From Alphaproteobacteria bacterium (GTDB lineage Bacteria > Pseudomonadota > Alphaproteobacteria > Micropepsales > Micropepsaceae), in NCBI GenBank assembly GCA_019241645.1, contig JAFAWQ010000022.1, forward strand, positions 1 to 64,000: DNA of 64,000 nt, written 5' to 3'. Position 1 is the stretch's first letter; the number at the start of each line of letters is the position of its first letter. Shown one piece after another: positions 1 through 7,561 of this stretch. Position numbers and translations under genes: made by a program. The notes beneath the pieces were generated by a model that saw only the letters and a list, made by a program, of their open reading frames with translations, ran no database searches and was not told where the DNA came from.

Positions 1-266
1 TCTTCGTTGATGCCTCGCCGGAGGTACGGGCACGCCGCCGCTGGCTGGAGCTGAAGGCGCGGGGCACGGTTGAGGATCAGGCCAATCTTCTCGACGACAT
101 CCTGGAGAGGGACAGGCGGGACCGGGAACGCGCCATCGCGCCTTTGAAACCTGCTCCCGACGCGCTCTTGCTCGATACCACGCTTTTGGATATAGACGCG
201 GCCTTCGCAGCAGCCCTCGCTTTGGTTCAACCGAAGGTCGAGGACGCGCTCAAAGCGCAAGCCTGA
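1..266 (+). CDS. cmk: Cytidylate kinase, C-terminal part (5' end outside window)
   Basis: The open frame enters at base 3 and reads about 87 codons to TGA. The segment contains RDRRDRERAIAPLKPAPDA and then LLLDTT, typical of the C-terminal LID and core part of CMP kinase, which phosphorylates CMP and dCMP with ATP in pyrimidine nucleotide salvage. The next gene is rpsA, and cmk-rpsA is a conserved order in proteobacteria, which supports the call. The N-terminal P-loop lies outside the window, so the family is judged only from the tail and the neighbour. Confidence 0.88.
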   Translation, partial: FVDASPEVRARRRWLELKARGTVEDQANLLDDILERDRRDRERAIAPLKPAPDALLLDTTLLDIDAAFAAALALVQPKVEDALKAQA

Positions 267-338
267 GGGTGAAGGAGACCCGGCGGCGCTCATCCCAGAG
301 CCAAGCCCGCGAAATCAGAACCGTACCCTCGCCGCGGG

Positions 339-352
339 CGGACACGTGTCCG
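339..352. promoter_or_regulatory. 14-bp perfect palindrome in the rpsA leader
   Basis: CGGACACGTGTCCG is self-complementary over 14 bases and lies 54 nt before the rpsA ATG, in the 140-nt cmk-rpsA spacer. It could be an operator or an mRNA hairpin. rpsA is autoregulated through leader structure in E. coli, so a translational role is possible, but this is inference. Confidence 0.4.
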
Positions 353-406
353 GCGCGGAAGTCCGCCACGCCAGTGGTTGGCATTGCTGCTTGAACAGGA
401 GTTTTA

Positions 407-2158
407 ATGGCACGTGCTGCCGAATCCATAGCCACCCCATCCCGCGACGATTTCGCGGCCATGCTTGCTGCGAGCTTCGACAATCAGTCGCCGCAGGAAG
501 GCAACGTCATCAAAGGCAAGGTCGTCGCCATCGAGAACGACAACGCGGTTGTCGATGTTGGCCTGAAGACCGAAGGCCGCGTGCCGCTGAAGGAATTCGG
601 CATGCCTGGCCAGCCGCACAATGTGCAGGTCGGCGACGAAGTCGAGGTCTATCTCGAGCGCATCGAGAATGCGATGGGCGAGGCGGTGCTCAGCCGCGAC
701 AAGGCGCGCCGTGAGGAAAGCTGGATACGGCTCGAGAAGGCCTTCAACGATCAGACGCAGGTGACGGGCATCATCTTCGGCCGGGTGAAAGGCGGCTTCA
801 CCGTGGACCTCGACGGCGCCGTGGCGTTCCTGCCGGGCAGTCAGGTGGATGTGCGCCCGATGCGCGATGTTGGTCCGCTGATGAACCAGCAGGAGCGGTT
901 CATGATTCTGAAAATGGATCGCCGGCGCGGCAATATCGTGGTCTCGCGCCGTGCCGTGCTGGAAGAGCGCCGCGCCGAAGAGCGGACCTCTCTGGTGGCG
1001 TCGCTCAAGGAAGGCCAGGTGCTGGAAGGCGTGGTGAAGAACATCACCGACTACGGCGCCTTCGTCGATCTCGGAGGGGTGGACGGCCTCTTGCATGTCA
1101 CCGATATCGCCTGGCGGCGGGTCAGCCATCCGACCGAAGTGCTGAATGTTGGTCAGACGGTCACTGTCCAGATCATCAAGATCAATCCGGACACGCAGCG
1201 CATCAGCCTCGGCATGAAGCAGCTGATGACCGATCCGTGGGAAGGCGTCGCCGCCAAATACCCGGTCGGCGCGAAGTTCAGCGGCAAGGTCACCAACGTC
1301 ACGGATTACGGCGCCTTCGTGGAGCTGGAGCCGGGCGTGGAGGGTCTCGTGCATGTGAGCGAGATGAGCTGGGTGAAGAAGAACGTCGCTCCCGGCAAGA
1401 TCGTCAATCCCGGCACGGAAGTGGATGTTCAGGTGCTGGAAGTCGATTCCAACAAGCGCCGCATCAGCCTCGGCCTGAAGCAGACCCAGGAAAATCCGTG
1501 GGAACAGTTTGCGCGCGAACATCCCGCCGGCAGCACCATCGAGGGCGAGATCAAGTCGATCACCGAGTTCGGCATTTTTGTCGGCCTCGGCGACGAGCTC
1601 GATGGCATGGTGCACCTCTCGGACATCTCGTGGGACAAATCCGGCGACGAGGCGGTGAAGGATTACGAGAAGGGCCAAATGGTGAAGGCCAAGGTGCTCG
1701 ATGTGGACGTGGAGAAAGAGCGCGTCAGCCTGGGCATCAAGCAGCTGCAGTCCGACCCGATGGAGAAGATGGGCGCGGCCGGCGGCCCCTTGCGGAAGGG
1801 CAGCGTCGTCACCGTCACCGTCACGGACGTGAACGACGGCGGTGTCGAGGTATCGCTCGCGGACGGCGTGAAGGCGTTCATCCGCCGCGCCGATCTTTCG
1901 CGCGACCGCGCCGAGCAGCGCCCGGAGCGTTTCGGCAAGGGCGACAAGGTCGATGCCATGGTTACCAGCTTCGACAAGGCCTCGCGCAAGATCGGGCTGT
2001 CGATCAAGGCGCGCGAGATGGCGGAGGAGAAAGAGGCCGTCGCGCAGTACGGCTCGTCGGATTCCGGTGCTTCGCTGGGAGATATCCTTGGCGCCGCGCT
2101 GAAGAAACGCGGCAAGAAGGCGGAGACCGAAGAGCCGGAAGAAGACGAAGGCGAATAG
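407..2158 (+). CDS. rpsA: 30S ribosomal protein S1
   Basis: A 583-aa protein that binds mRNA on the small subunit and helps unfold and load leaders. Six S1 (OB-fold) repeats follow one another at roughly residues 30-98, 115-182, 200-270, 287-357, 374-445 and 460-528, with recurring cores such as DYGAFVDLGGVDGLLHVTDI and EFGIFVGLGDELDGMVHLSD. The length is near that of other alphaproteobacterial S1 proteins. The ATG at 407 has AGGAG at 397-401. The tail is strongly acidic (ETEEPEEDEGE). It follows cmk and is closed by a strong terminator at 2187-2221, so it is the last gene of its unit. The long minus-strand open frame opposite it is a composition artefact. Confidence 0.98.
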   Translation: MARAAESIATPSRDDFAAMLAASFDNQSPQEGNVIKGKVVAIENDNAVVDVGLKTEGRVPLKEFGMPGQPHNVQVGDEVEVYLERIENAMGEAVLSRDKARREESWIRLEKAFNDQTQVTGIIFGRVKGGFTVDLDGAVAFLPGSQVDVRPMRDVGPLMNQQERFMILKMDRRRGNIVVSRRAVLEERRAEERTSLVASLKEGQVLEGVVKNITDYGAFVDLGGVDGLLHVTDIAWRRVSHPTEVLNVGQTVTVQIIKINPDTQRISLGMKQLMTDPWEGVAAKYPVGAKFSGKVTNVTDYGAFVELEPGVEGLVHVSEMSWVKKNVAPGKIVNPGTEVDVQVLEVDSNKRRISLGLKQTQENPWEQFAREHPAGSTIEGEIKSITEFGIFVGLGDELDGMVHLSDISWDKSGDEAVKDYEKGQMVKAKVLDVDVEKERVSLGIKQLQSDPMEKMGAAGGPLRKGSVVTVTVTDVNDGGVEVSLADGVKAFIRRADLSRDRAEQRPERFGKGDKVDAMVTSFDKASRKIGLSIKAREMAEEKEAVAQYGSSDSGASLGDILGAALKKRGKKAETEEPEEDEGE

Positions 2159-2186
2159 ACTGTCTTATCTCGCCTAACAGGAAACG

Positions 2187-2221
2187 AACCGCGCGGGCTT
2201 CATCTCCCGCGCGGTTTTTTT
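2187..2221 (+). terminator. Rho-independent terminator after rpsA
   Basis: AACCGCGCGGG pairs with CCCGCGCGGTT (11 bp, 8-nt loop) and runs into a tract of seven T. It starts 29 nt after the rpsA stop codon. Confidence 0.93.
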
Positions 2222-2254
2222 GTTCTCTGCAGCGAAAGTTAACTCCCGGTTCCG

Positions 2255-3346
2255 CTACTCGGAGAGATGCTTCACGATACCGAACAGCAGCTGCCTGTCG
2301 TAACTGAGGCCGCCGTTCTTCCCGGACTGAAAAGTGATTGCAGGCTCGAAACCGGAATCGAAGAGATCAGCGGATAGCTGCACGTTCCAAAGGCTTTCCC
2401 ACGAATTGTTCAGGCCGTTTGTCGGCAGGGATCCATCGTATTTGACAATCAGCCGGAATGGATGGCCGGCCACGGGAAAGCGCAGACCCGTTTTGAATTC
2501 GGCTTGCAGGAAATCCGCTTTGATACCGTCGGGCAGGATGCCCTTCAGTAGCGGCGTATCGGTCGAGATCGGCGAGTAGTAGGTCAGCGAAACGCCCGGC
2601 CAGATATCGATCCAGGGCTGGTTCAACATGCCTTTCTGCCAAACGAAATAAATGCCGCCGCCGCCCAGCACCTGATTCACGTGGCTCAGACTGCCTTGAT
2701 CGTCGAAGGTGCCATAGCGATAGCGCAGGTCTCCGTAGAGGCCGTACCCCAGAAGTGGCTCGCCGCCAGAACCGCATTGCGGCAGGTTCCAGTCGTGGTT
2801 GCACTCCGGCGGTATAGGATTGGGAAGGGGATGTAGAGGCGTGAGCATCGCGCCATCGAGGCTCAGCTTGAGATCGACCGAGACCTGGTTATGGCTGTCC
2901 GGTTTGCTGTCCCAGCTGTCGTTCGTGGCGTATCCGACCGACAGCTGGTTTGGCATCTCCAGAAACCCGCCCAGTGGGGGGCCGGCATTGAAGGAAGTCA
3001 GATCGTATTGATGATCACCTTTCAGCTGCGCGCCGAAACCTCCGCCACTTACGGGTCCGGCGGCGAATTCCAGTCCCGCAAAATGGCAATTTAATCCGTG
3101 TTGGATTTTCGAAGTGTGCTTGGCTGTGTTCTTCGCCTCGCTACCGTTCGATTGTGAAGCATCATTGGTGCTGGATTGGTCGTCCCCGGTCGAGCAACCG
3201 TCATTGTCTGATTTCGCACCAGCATCCGTCTTGTCCGCCGAGGTCCCTGTTGCGCTCGAACTTTCAGATGGCCGCGCGTTCACGGAAGCGCACAGACATG
3301 CAAGTAAGACGGTTGCTGATGCCGCCGCCGCGAAAGCCCGGATCAT
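2255..3346 (-). CDS. Secreted or outer-membrane protein of unknown function
   Basis: 363 aa. The ATG at 3346 opens with MIRAFAAAASATVLLACLC and an A-x-A-type cleavage zone (SVNA), a clear signal peptide; a TTG eleven codons upstream would extend it but would destroy the signal layout. Next comes a Ser/Thr/Asp-rich linker to about residue 75. The rest alternates aromatic and polar residues (GYGLYGDLRYRYG, WIDIWPGVSLTYYSP, FRLIVKYDGSLP, DRQLLFGIVKHLSE) with four Cys, which fits a beta-barrel or beta-sandwich exported protein. No family is recognised. It lies 13 nt downstream of the small gene at 3360-3623 and is probably cotranscribed with it. Confidence 0.75.
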   Translation of the reverse strand: MIRAFAAAASATVLLACLCASVNARPSESSSATGTSADKTDAGAKSDNDGCSTGDDQSSTNDASQSNGSEAKNTAKHTSKIQHGLNCHFAGLEFAAGPVSGGGFGAQLKGDHQYDLTSFNAGPPLGGFLEMPNQLSVGYATNDSWDSKPDSHNQVSVDLKLSLDGAMLTPLHPLPNPIPPECNHDWNLPQCGSGGEPLLGYGLYGDLRYRYGTFDDQGSLSHVNQVLGGGGIYFVWQKGMLNQPWIDIWPGVSLTYYSPISTDTPLLKGILPDGIKADFLQAEFKTGLRFPVAGHPFRLIVKYDGSLPTNGLNNSWESLWNVQLSADLFDSGFEPAITFQSGKNGGLSYDRQLLFGIVKHLSE

Positions 3347-3359
3347 CTTGTCGGCCCCA

Positions 3360-3623
3360 CTAGCTGAGGTGATCGACAATGAGTGCGATCAATTCCCTGA
3401 CCGTTTCCAACGGCTCAATGTCCTTTGGGGTGACGTTTTTCCATGTGAGGTTATGAGTGTCGGCGGCCTGAGCGGCGAGAAAGTTTATCTCGACGGCAAG
3501 CGTCCTCGCGTAAGCCTGCGCGTTGCCGGAAATATTGCGATCCTCGTCGACGCCGCCATTTTCCGGAAACAGTTTGTGCGCGACCCAATGCGCAATCGAA
3601 TCCCTTGTATCGGTGTCCGACAT
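3360..3623 (-). CDS. Small hypothetical protein, acyl-carrier-like in outline
   Basis: 87 aa from the internal ATG (MSDTDTRDS); an in-frame extension to 3698 exists but starts in poor context. The layout, a first helix (IAHWVAHKLF), an acidic loop (GGVDEDRNI), a central helix (YARTLAVEINFLAAQA) and a closing helix (TVRELIALIVDHL), recalls an acyl carrier protein. The DSL serine that would carry phosphopantetheine is absent (ARTL at that place). Either it is a degenerate carrier fold or the likeness is chance. It sits directly upstream of the exported protein at 2255-3346 on the same strand. Confidence 0.55.
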   Translation of the reverse strand: MSDTDTRDSIAHWVAHKLFPENGGVDEDRNISGNAQAYARTLAVEINFLAAQAADTHNLTWKNVTPKDIEPLETVRELIALIVDHLS

Positions 3624-3980
3624 TTTGCCCCCTCGCCAGCCGTCCCAAACGAGGGAAGGCTGCTTCGAGAGCACTCTTTCGGGAGTGCTCTTCACCACTC
3701 AGGTGTAGCTCTTACTGGTTGTGAATGCAACCAATAGTTGTATTTCGATTGGCGTTTCCCGTTCAATTGAGTGGAACAGGGGGCAGATCAGGTTGGGGAC
3801 GGGGAGCCGCCGGCTGCGGCTCCCCTTCGCATGCGGCCCCGACGGGTTTTAGGTGGCCCCAGCCGCATGGAAAGCGATGGGTCGTTTTCGACCGCGGCTT
3901 CACTCTAGCCGCATCGGGCAAATAGAGCGTGAACGGTATCCAGTGGCGGCGGCGGACGGCCAGCGGGCCGATAATTTCCC
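3624..3980. other. Intergenic stretch without a convincing gene
   Basis: No open frame here has start context or recognisable content. The only clear structure is the hairpin at 3801-3825. It separates the minus-strand pair at 2255-3623 from the SOS-like promoter at 3981. Confidence 0.6.
3801..3825. other. Strong GC hairpin
   Basis: GGGGAGCCGC pairs perfectly with GCGGCTCCCC around a 5-nt loop. No T tract follows on either strand, so it is not a standard terminator. Function unknown. Confidence 0.5.
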
Positions 3981-4021
3981 TTGACGGGCCAGGCGTGGGA
4001 CTATATGTTCACTCTTCGTAC
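3981..4021 (+). promoter_or_regulatory. Putative sigma70 promoter with LexA-like box
   Basis: TTGACG (3981-3986), a 17-nt spacer and TATGTT (4004-4009) form a strong promoter. The -10 is overlapped by GTTCactcttcGTAC (4007-4021), one base off the alphaproteobacterial LexA direct repeat GTTC-N7-GTTC. The same architecture is repeated at 29357-29397 on the other strand. It points toward the uracil-DNA-glycosylase-family gene, about 170 nt downstream. LexA control is inferred from the motif only. Confidence 0.6.
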
Positions 4022-4168
4022 TTATCGGTAGGAGAGATGCGGAAAAAACTCGAAAAGTGAGGTTCAATTCGGTTATTTTCTTGCGCGAAGAAGGTCAGGG
4101 AAATGCCAATAACCGGAAAAGTGGTGATAACGACTGCTCAGCTTGATTCAGAACCACTACATGTTGTG
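3981..4168 (+). repeat. Dispersed repeat, copy 1 (inverted partner at 29189-29397)
   Basis: The copies share, in the same order: the TTGACG-N17-TATGTTC promoter with GTAC; TCGAAAAGTGAGGTTCAATT plus CGGT and an ATTTT-TTGCGC block; AAAAGTGGTGA-AACGACTGCTC; and CCACTACATGT-GTG. Spacing differs by about 4 nt between the second and third blocks. There is no transposase and no target-site duplication was noticed. Copy 1 lies immediately before the glycosylase gene and would form its transcribed leader. It contains a seven-codon frame MRKKLEK (4037-4060) behind AGGAG, which could be a leader peptide. Confidence 0.7.
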
Positions 4169-4188
4169 CGGTGGAGACGACGCTCAAA

Positions 4189-4800
4189 ATGCCGGGCCGG
4201 AATGGACAGCGGCGGGAGTCGCTGGACGAAATCCTCGCCCAAATTCGTGCCTGCCGGCTTTGCGCAACGCACCTTCCGCACGGTCCGCGGCCGGTGCTGC
4301 ATGCCAGCCCCACGGCGAAGCTTTGCATTGTCAGCCAGGCCCCGGGCCTGCGCGTCCATGAGACCGGCCTGTCGTTCAACGATGCCAGCGGGGACCGCTT
4401 GCGGGATTGGCTGGGGATAGACCGCGAAACCTTCTACGATGAATCGCGCGTGGCCATTGCGGCGATGGCCTTCTGCTTTCCCGGCTACAACGAAGCGGGC
4501 CACGATTTGCCGCCGCGGAAGGAATGCGCAGCCACCTGGCGCGCGCGGCTGTTCGCGGCATTGCCGCAGTTCGAAACCACGCTGCTGGTGGGCACGTTCG
4601 CGCAAGCGTGGCATCTCGCCGGCCAGGCGAAAGGCGGCATGACGGAAACCGTGCGGGCATGGCGGGATTACGCTCCGCGCTATATTCCATTGCCGCATCC
4701 CTCGTGGCGCAACAGCGGTTGGATCAAGAAGAATCCATGGTTCGCGGAAGAGCTTTTGCCCTACTTGCGGCGGCGCGTGCGGCGGTTGCTTGCGGCCTGA
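4189..4800 (+). CDS. Uracil-DNA glycosylase superfamily protein
   Basis: 203 aa from ATG 4189, or 209 aa if GTG 4171 is used; neither has an ideal ribosome site (GGAG at 4173-4176 is 12 nt from the ATG). A CxxC (CRLC) lies near the N terminus. Motif 1 is SQAPGLRVHETGLSFND followed by GDRLRDWLG, and motif 2 is HPSWRNSGWIKKNPWF, matching the broad COG1573-like uracil-DNA glycosylase family with the QAPG variant rather than GEAPG. Family members excise uracil or related bases from DNA; activity of this subgroup is not certain. The SOS-like promoter upstream fits a repair role. The following hydrolase gene overlaps its 3' end by 64 nt. Confidence 0.8.
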   Translation: MPGRNGQRRESLDEILAQIRACRLCATHLPHGPRPVLHASPTAKLCIVSQAPGLRVHETGLSFNDASGDRLRDWLGIDRETFYDESRVAIAAMAFCFPGYNEAGHDLPPRKECAATWRARLFAALPQFETTLLVGTFAQAWHLAGQAKGGMTETVRAWRDYAPRYIPLPHPSWRNSGWIKKNPWFAEELLPYLRRRVRRLLAA

Positions 4801-5693
4801 TCCTGCTCGCGGGCTGCGTATCGTCGCAGGCGCCTTCTAACGGCAGCGAGAACATCAGGCCCGCAATTGCGGAAGATGTCATTCTCATGCGTGACGGCGC
4901 GCGGTTGCCGCTGCGCCATTGGGATGCGCCAACGCCGCATGCCGTCATAGTCGCGCTGCACGGCATGAGCGACTACTCGGAGGCGTTCGACTTGCCGGGG
5001 CCTTGGTGGGCCGCGCACGGCATCACCACTTACGCCTACGATCAGCGAGGCTTCGGGCGCGCGCCGTTGCGCGGCGTGTGGGCGGGCAGCGACGTGATGC
5101 GCCGGGATCTTCAAGACGCGGTGCAGGCGGCTCGCGCGCGCCATCCAGGCATTCCGGTTTACGTGCTGGGAGAGAGCATGGGCGGCGCCGTCGTGCTGAC
5201 GGCGCTTCCGAGTAGAACTGCGCCTGCTGTCGACGGTGCCATTCTGGTTGCCCCCGCGGTGTGGTCGCGCAGCGATATGCCGGTGTCGTATCGGGCAGCG
5301 TTGTGGATCGCAGCGCACTTCGTGCCCGGCATGCACGTCTCCGGCAGGGGGCTGCACATCGTGGCCTGCGACAACATCGAAGTGCTGAAGAAGCTCTCGC
5401 GCGATCCGCTGTATCAGCATTCGGTCCGGGCGGATCAGGTTTATGGTCTGGTAAACCTGATGGATGAGGCGAGGACCGCTTCAACGCAACAGGTCAAAAG
5501 GTCTCGTGTTTTGTTTCTCTACGGGGAGAACGATCAGGTCATTCCGAAGCAGCCGACCATGTCCGTGATCCATCAGCTTGATGGACAGGCGGATGTGCGG
5601 CGCTATCCTAACGGCTATCACATGCTGCTGCGCGACCTTGATGGCGAAACCGTCTGGGCGGATATCGCCGATTGGATCGGCCGTCAGCATTGA
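4737..5693 (+). CDS. Alpha/beta-hydrolase lipoprotein (monoglyceride-lipase-like)
   Basis: 318 aa. The ATG at 4737 follows AAGAAG and gives a lipoprotein signal (hydrophobic stretch ending LLAGC, residues about 17-21), so the protein should be membrane anchored on the periplasmic side. The hydrolase core has an HGMSDYSEAF oxyanion region, YDQRGFGRA, the nucleophile elbow GESMGG, the acid in GENDQVIP and the His in NGYHMLLRD, an arrangement seen in monoglyceride lipases and lysophospholipases. The start lies inside the upstream glycosylase gene, implying translational coupling. A terminator follows at 5717. The substrate is not deducible. Confidence 0.87.
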   Translation: MVRGRAFALLAAARAAVACGLILLAGCVSSQAPSNGSENIRPAIAEDVILMRDGARLPLRHWDAPTPHAVIVALHGMSDYSEAFDLPGPWWAAHGITTYAYDQRGFGRAPLRGVWAGSDVMRRDLQDAVQAARARHPGIPVYVLGESMGGAVVLTALPSRTAPAVDGAILVAPAVWSRSDMPVSYRAALWIAAHFVPGMHVSGRGLHIVACDNIEVLKKLSRDPLYQHSVRADQVYGLVNLMDEARTASTQQVKRSRVLFLYGENDQVIPKQPTMSVIHQLDGQADVRRYPNGYHMLLRDLDGETVWADIADWIGRQH

Positions 5694-5716
5694 GCGCACG
5701 TTCAAAGGCTGCGCTT

Positions 5717-5749
5717 AACCGGTTGCCCGTTTTGACGGCAACGGTTTTT
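5717..5749 (+). terminator. Terminator after the hydrolase gene
   Basis: AACCGGTTGCC pairs with GGCAACGGTT with one bulged base, followed by a run of T. It closes the glycosylase-hydrolase unit. Confidence 0.8.
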
Positions 5750-5905
5750 GGCACCGGACGTTTTGTACGATGACCGGCGAAATCGAGAACAGGATTTGCT
5801 CAATGCCGCTGTCCTTCTCTTTACGCAACAGCGAACAAGTGCCTAATCTTCAGAGTTCATCACGCCACCAGAGTGTCGCAGCCATTCTCCGCCACAGAGG
5901 TACAA

Positions 5906-6274
5906 ATGGACATTCCACTGGAGATCGCTTTCCACAATCTCAAGCCCACCGCTGACGTAGAGAGCCTCATACGGGAACACGTTGAAAAGCTTGAAAAACT
6001 TTATCCCCATCTGATTGGCTGCCGGGTTTCGCTTGAGGTGCCTCACAGGCAGCATCGCCACGGCAATGTCCCCGAGGTACATATCGCCATCCGGGTGCCC
6101 GGCCGGGAAATAGCGATCAGCCGCGAGCCACACCGCGCCAAGGAACGCCACGCTACGCCAAACCTGCAAACCTCCGTCAGGGATGCGTTCCGGGCTGCGG
6201 AAAAGCGGCTGATGGACTTCAAGCAGCAGCAGTACGGCGAGGTGAAGACGAAGGAGCTGCCGGCGTCGGAATAG
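5906..6274 (+). CDS. HPF/RaiA-family ribosome-associated protein
   Basis: 122 aa. ATG 5906 has CAGAGG upstream; a GTG 33 nt earlier would add 11 residues. The protein begins MDIPLEIAFHNLKPT and continues LIREHVEKLEKLYPHLIGCRV and VPEVHIAIRVPGREIAI, the beta-alpha fold of the sigma54-modulation/HPF family, which binds the decoding site and stabilises idle ribosomes. It lacks the C-terminal dimerisation domain of long HPF. The basic stretch REPHRAKERHATP is followed by an amphipathic helix ending FKQQQYGEV. It stands alone between two terminated units. Confidence 0.85.
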   Translation: MDIPLEIAFHNLKPTADVESLIREHVEKLEKLYPHLIGCRVSLEVPHRQHRHGNVPEVHIAIRVPGREIAISREPHRAKERHATPNLQTSVRDAFRAAEKRLMDFKQQQYGEVKTKELPASE

Positions 6275-6329
6275 CGGCCTGCGATCGAGCCAGCTGGAAG
6301 CTTCAACGGCCGATGATTTGCGTTTTCGA

Positions 6330-6404
6330 TGGTGGGCGCGACAGGGATTGAACCTGTGACCCCTCCCGTGTGAAGGGAGTGCTCTCCCGCTGAGCTACGC
6401 GCCC
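6330..6404 (-). tRNA. tRNA-Val (anticodon CAC)
   Basis: On the minus strand the sequence starts GGGCGCGTAGCTCAGCGGG, has the anticodon arm CTCCC-TTCACAC-GGGAG giving anticodon CAC, the T arm ACAGGTTCAATCCCTGT, acceptor CGCGCCC, discriminator A and an encoded CCA. It reads GUG codons. Confidence 0.96.
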
Positions 6405-6486
6405 CCGCGTCTCCTATGATCGGCGGGGTCAGGCGTCAAGATAAGTGCGGGAGCAACCCCGGCCGCCGGGATGAATGAATCATCCT

Positions 6487-6522
6487 GAAAGAAAAGCCCG
6501 ACCTTCATGGGAAGGTCGGGCT
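6487..6522 (-). terminator. Terminator of the 6552-7445 gene
   Basis: AGCCCGACCTTC pairs perfectly with GAAGGTCGGGCT around a 4-nt loop. On the minus strand it is followed by TTTTCTTTC, about 30 nt after the stop codon. Confidence 0.92.
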
Positions 6523-6551
6523 CATTCGTCGTCCGTAAAGCAAGCAGAAGC

Positions 6552-7445
6552 TTACGGGCTCTTATAGGTGGAAGTCGTGCTGCAGCCGTGCAGGCTATTC
6601 AGATAGTACTGAGTAACTCTCCAGCTTCCGGAGTCCGACGTCAGGGTGCCGCTGCCGCTGCATTTGTCGCCGACTTCGAAGCCCTGCGCATCGTTCCAGG
6701 CCTGCGGAAAGTCCGGATTGGACCCCGGCGTCGGAACGTTGTCGGTCACCGCTTCGGCGAACTCATGCGAAGCCGCGAAAGTGAGGAAGGTAAAGCCGGA
6801 ATTGCACTCCGGTTCGACACTGTACCAGATATTGTGTTTCTTGTCGGTCTTTTTGTCATTCGTGGCGAAGTGATAGGCACCGAAGGCCACGCACGATTGC
6901 GAACCCTGCAGGTCGATGTGAATGTTGGACGGGAAGTAGACCATGTAGAGCGTGTCGATGCTGCGGGGCGCCAGTTTACCTTCGTCGATCTGCCTCGCGA
7001 GCTCTGCCTGGATGTCCTCGTCGGTCAGGTTCAGGCTCGTGTTGTGCGGCTTCAGTACGACCTGGCCGATATAGGTGCCGCGGCTGATCGTCTGCTTTGT
7101 ACCCTTGTGGCCGCTGATCGATTTCACGCCCTTCGTGCTATATTCTTTCATCTGATCGGTATAAGTGCTGTCAACGATGGCGGCGGAAAAGAGCGGGATT
7201 TGATCCTGCGTATTCTGAACGACATCCTTGTTCCACATGACGGATTGGACAATAACGTGCGAGAACACCTTGCCGCCATAGTAGTTCATGTCGCCTGCCG
7301 GCGGCGGCGCCTGCTTTGCCAGTGATTCGAAGGATGTCGCACGAAAGATGTGATAGTGCTTGGCTGTTCCGGCGTCTGCCGATGCGGCAAGCCCGAAAGC
7401 GGCGACTGCCGCAGAGGCGGCCATGAGATGTTTGCGGAAAGACAT
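6552..7445 (-). CDS. Secreted protein with HExxE motif, putative metallopeptidase-like
   Basis: 297 aa with a signal peptide (LMAASAAVAAFGLAASADA). The mature part has NYYGGKVFSHVIVQSVMWN, IGQVVLKP, a TDEDIQAELARQIDEGKL helix, DTLYMVYFP, CVAFGAYH and then SHEFAEAVTD (His227, Glu228, Glu231), closing with GFEVGDKC and HGC. This pattern belongs to a widespread family of exported bacterial proteins whose HExxE motif may bind metal; catalysis is not established to my knowledge. Six Cys would fit disulfides after export. Monocistronic, with its own terminator. Confidence 0.75.
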   Translation of the reverse strand: MSFRKHLMAASAAVAAFGLAASADAGTAKHYHIFRATSFESLAKQAPPPAGDMNYYGGKVFSHVIVQSVMWNKDVVQNTQDQIPLFSAAIVDSTYTDQMKEYSTKGVKSISGHKGTKQTISRGTYIGQVVLKPHNTSLNLTDEDIQAELARQIDEGKLAPRSIDTLYMVYFPSNIHIDLQGSQSCVAFGAYHFATNDKKTDKKHNIWYSVEPECNSGFTFLTFAASHEFAEAVTDNVPTPGSNPDFPQAWNDAQGFEVGDKCSGSGTLTSDSGSWRVTQYYLNSLHGCSTTSTYKSP

Positions 7446-7561
7446 TGAAGAACCCCTTCAGGTTTTGGCGAGCCACCGCTCGCGTTCGGCGGGACAATGG
7501 TACGCCGCTTCCGGCTTGGCAAGCGCATTTGATGGAATAGCGGGCCCGTCAGTCGCGCCGG

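Noticed and set aside
404-1678. 424-codon open frame opposite rpsA
   Set aside because: Mirror of a GC-rich coding strand; Arg/His/Ala-rich nonsense with no motif, while rpsA is certain.
3801-3825. Hairpin read as a terminator
   Set aside because: No T tract on either strand.
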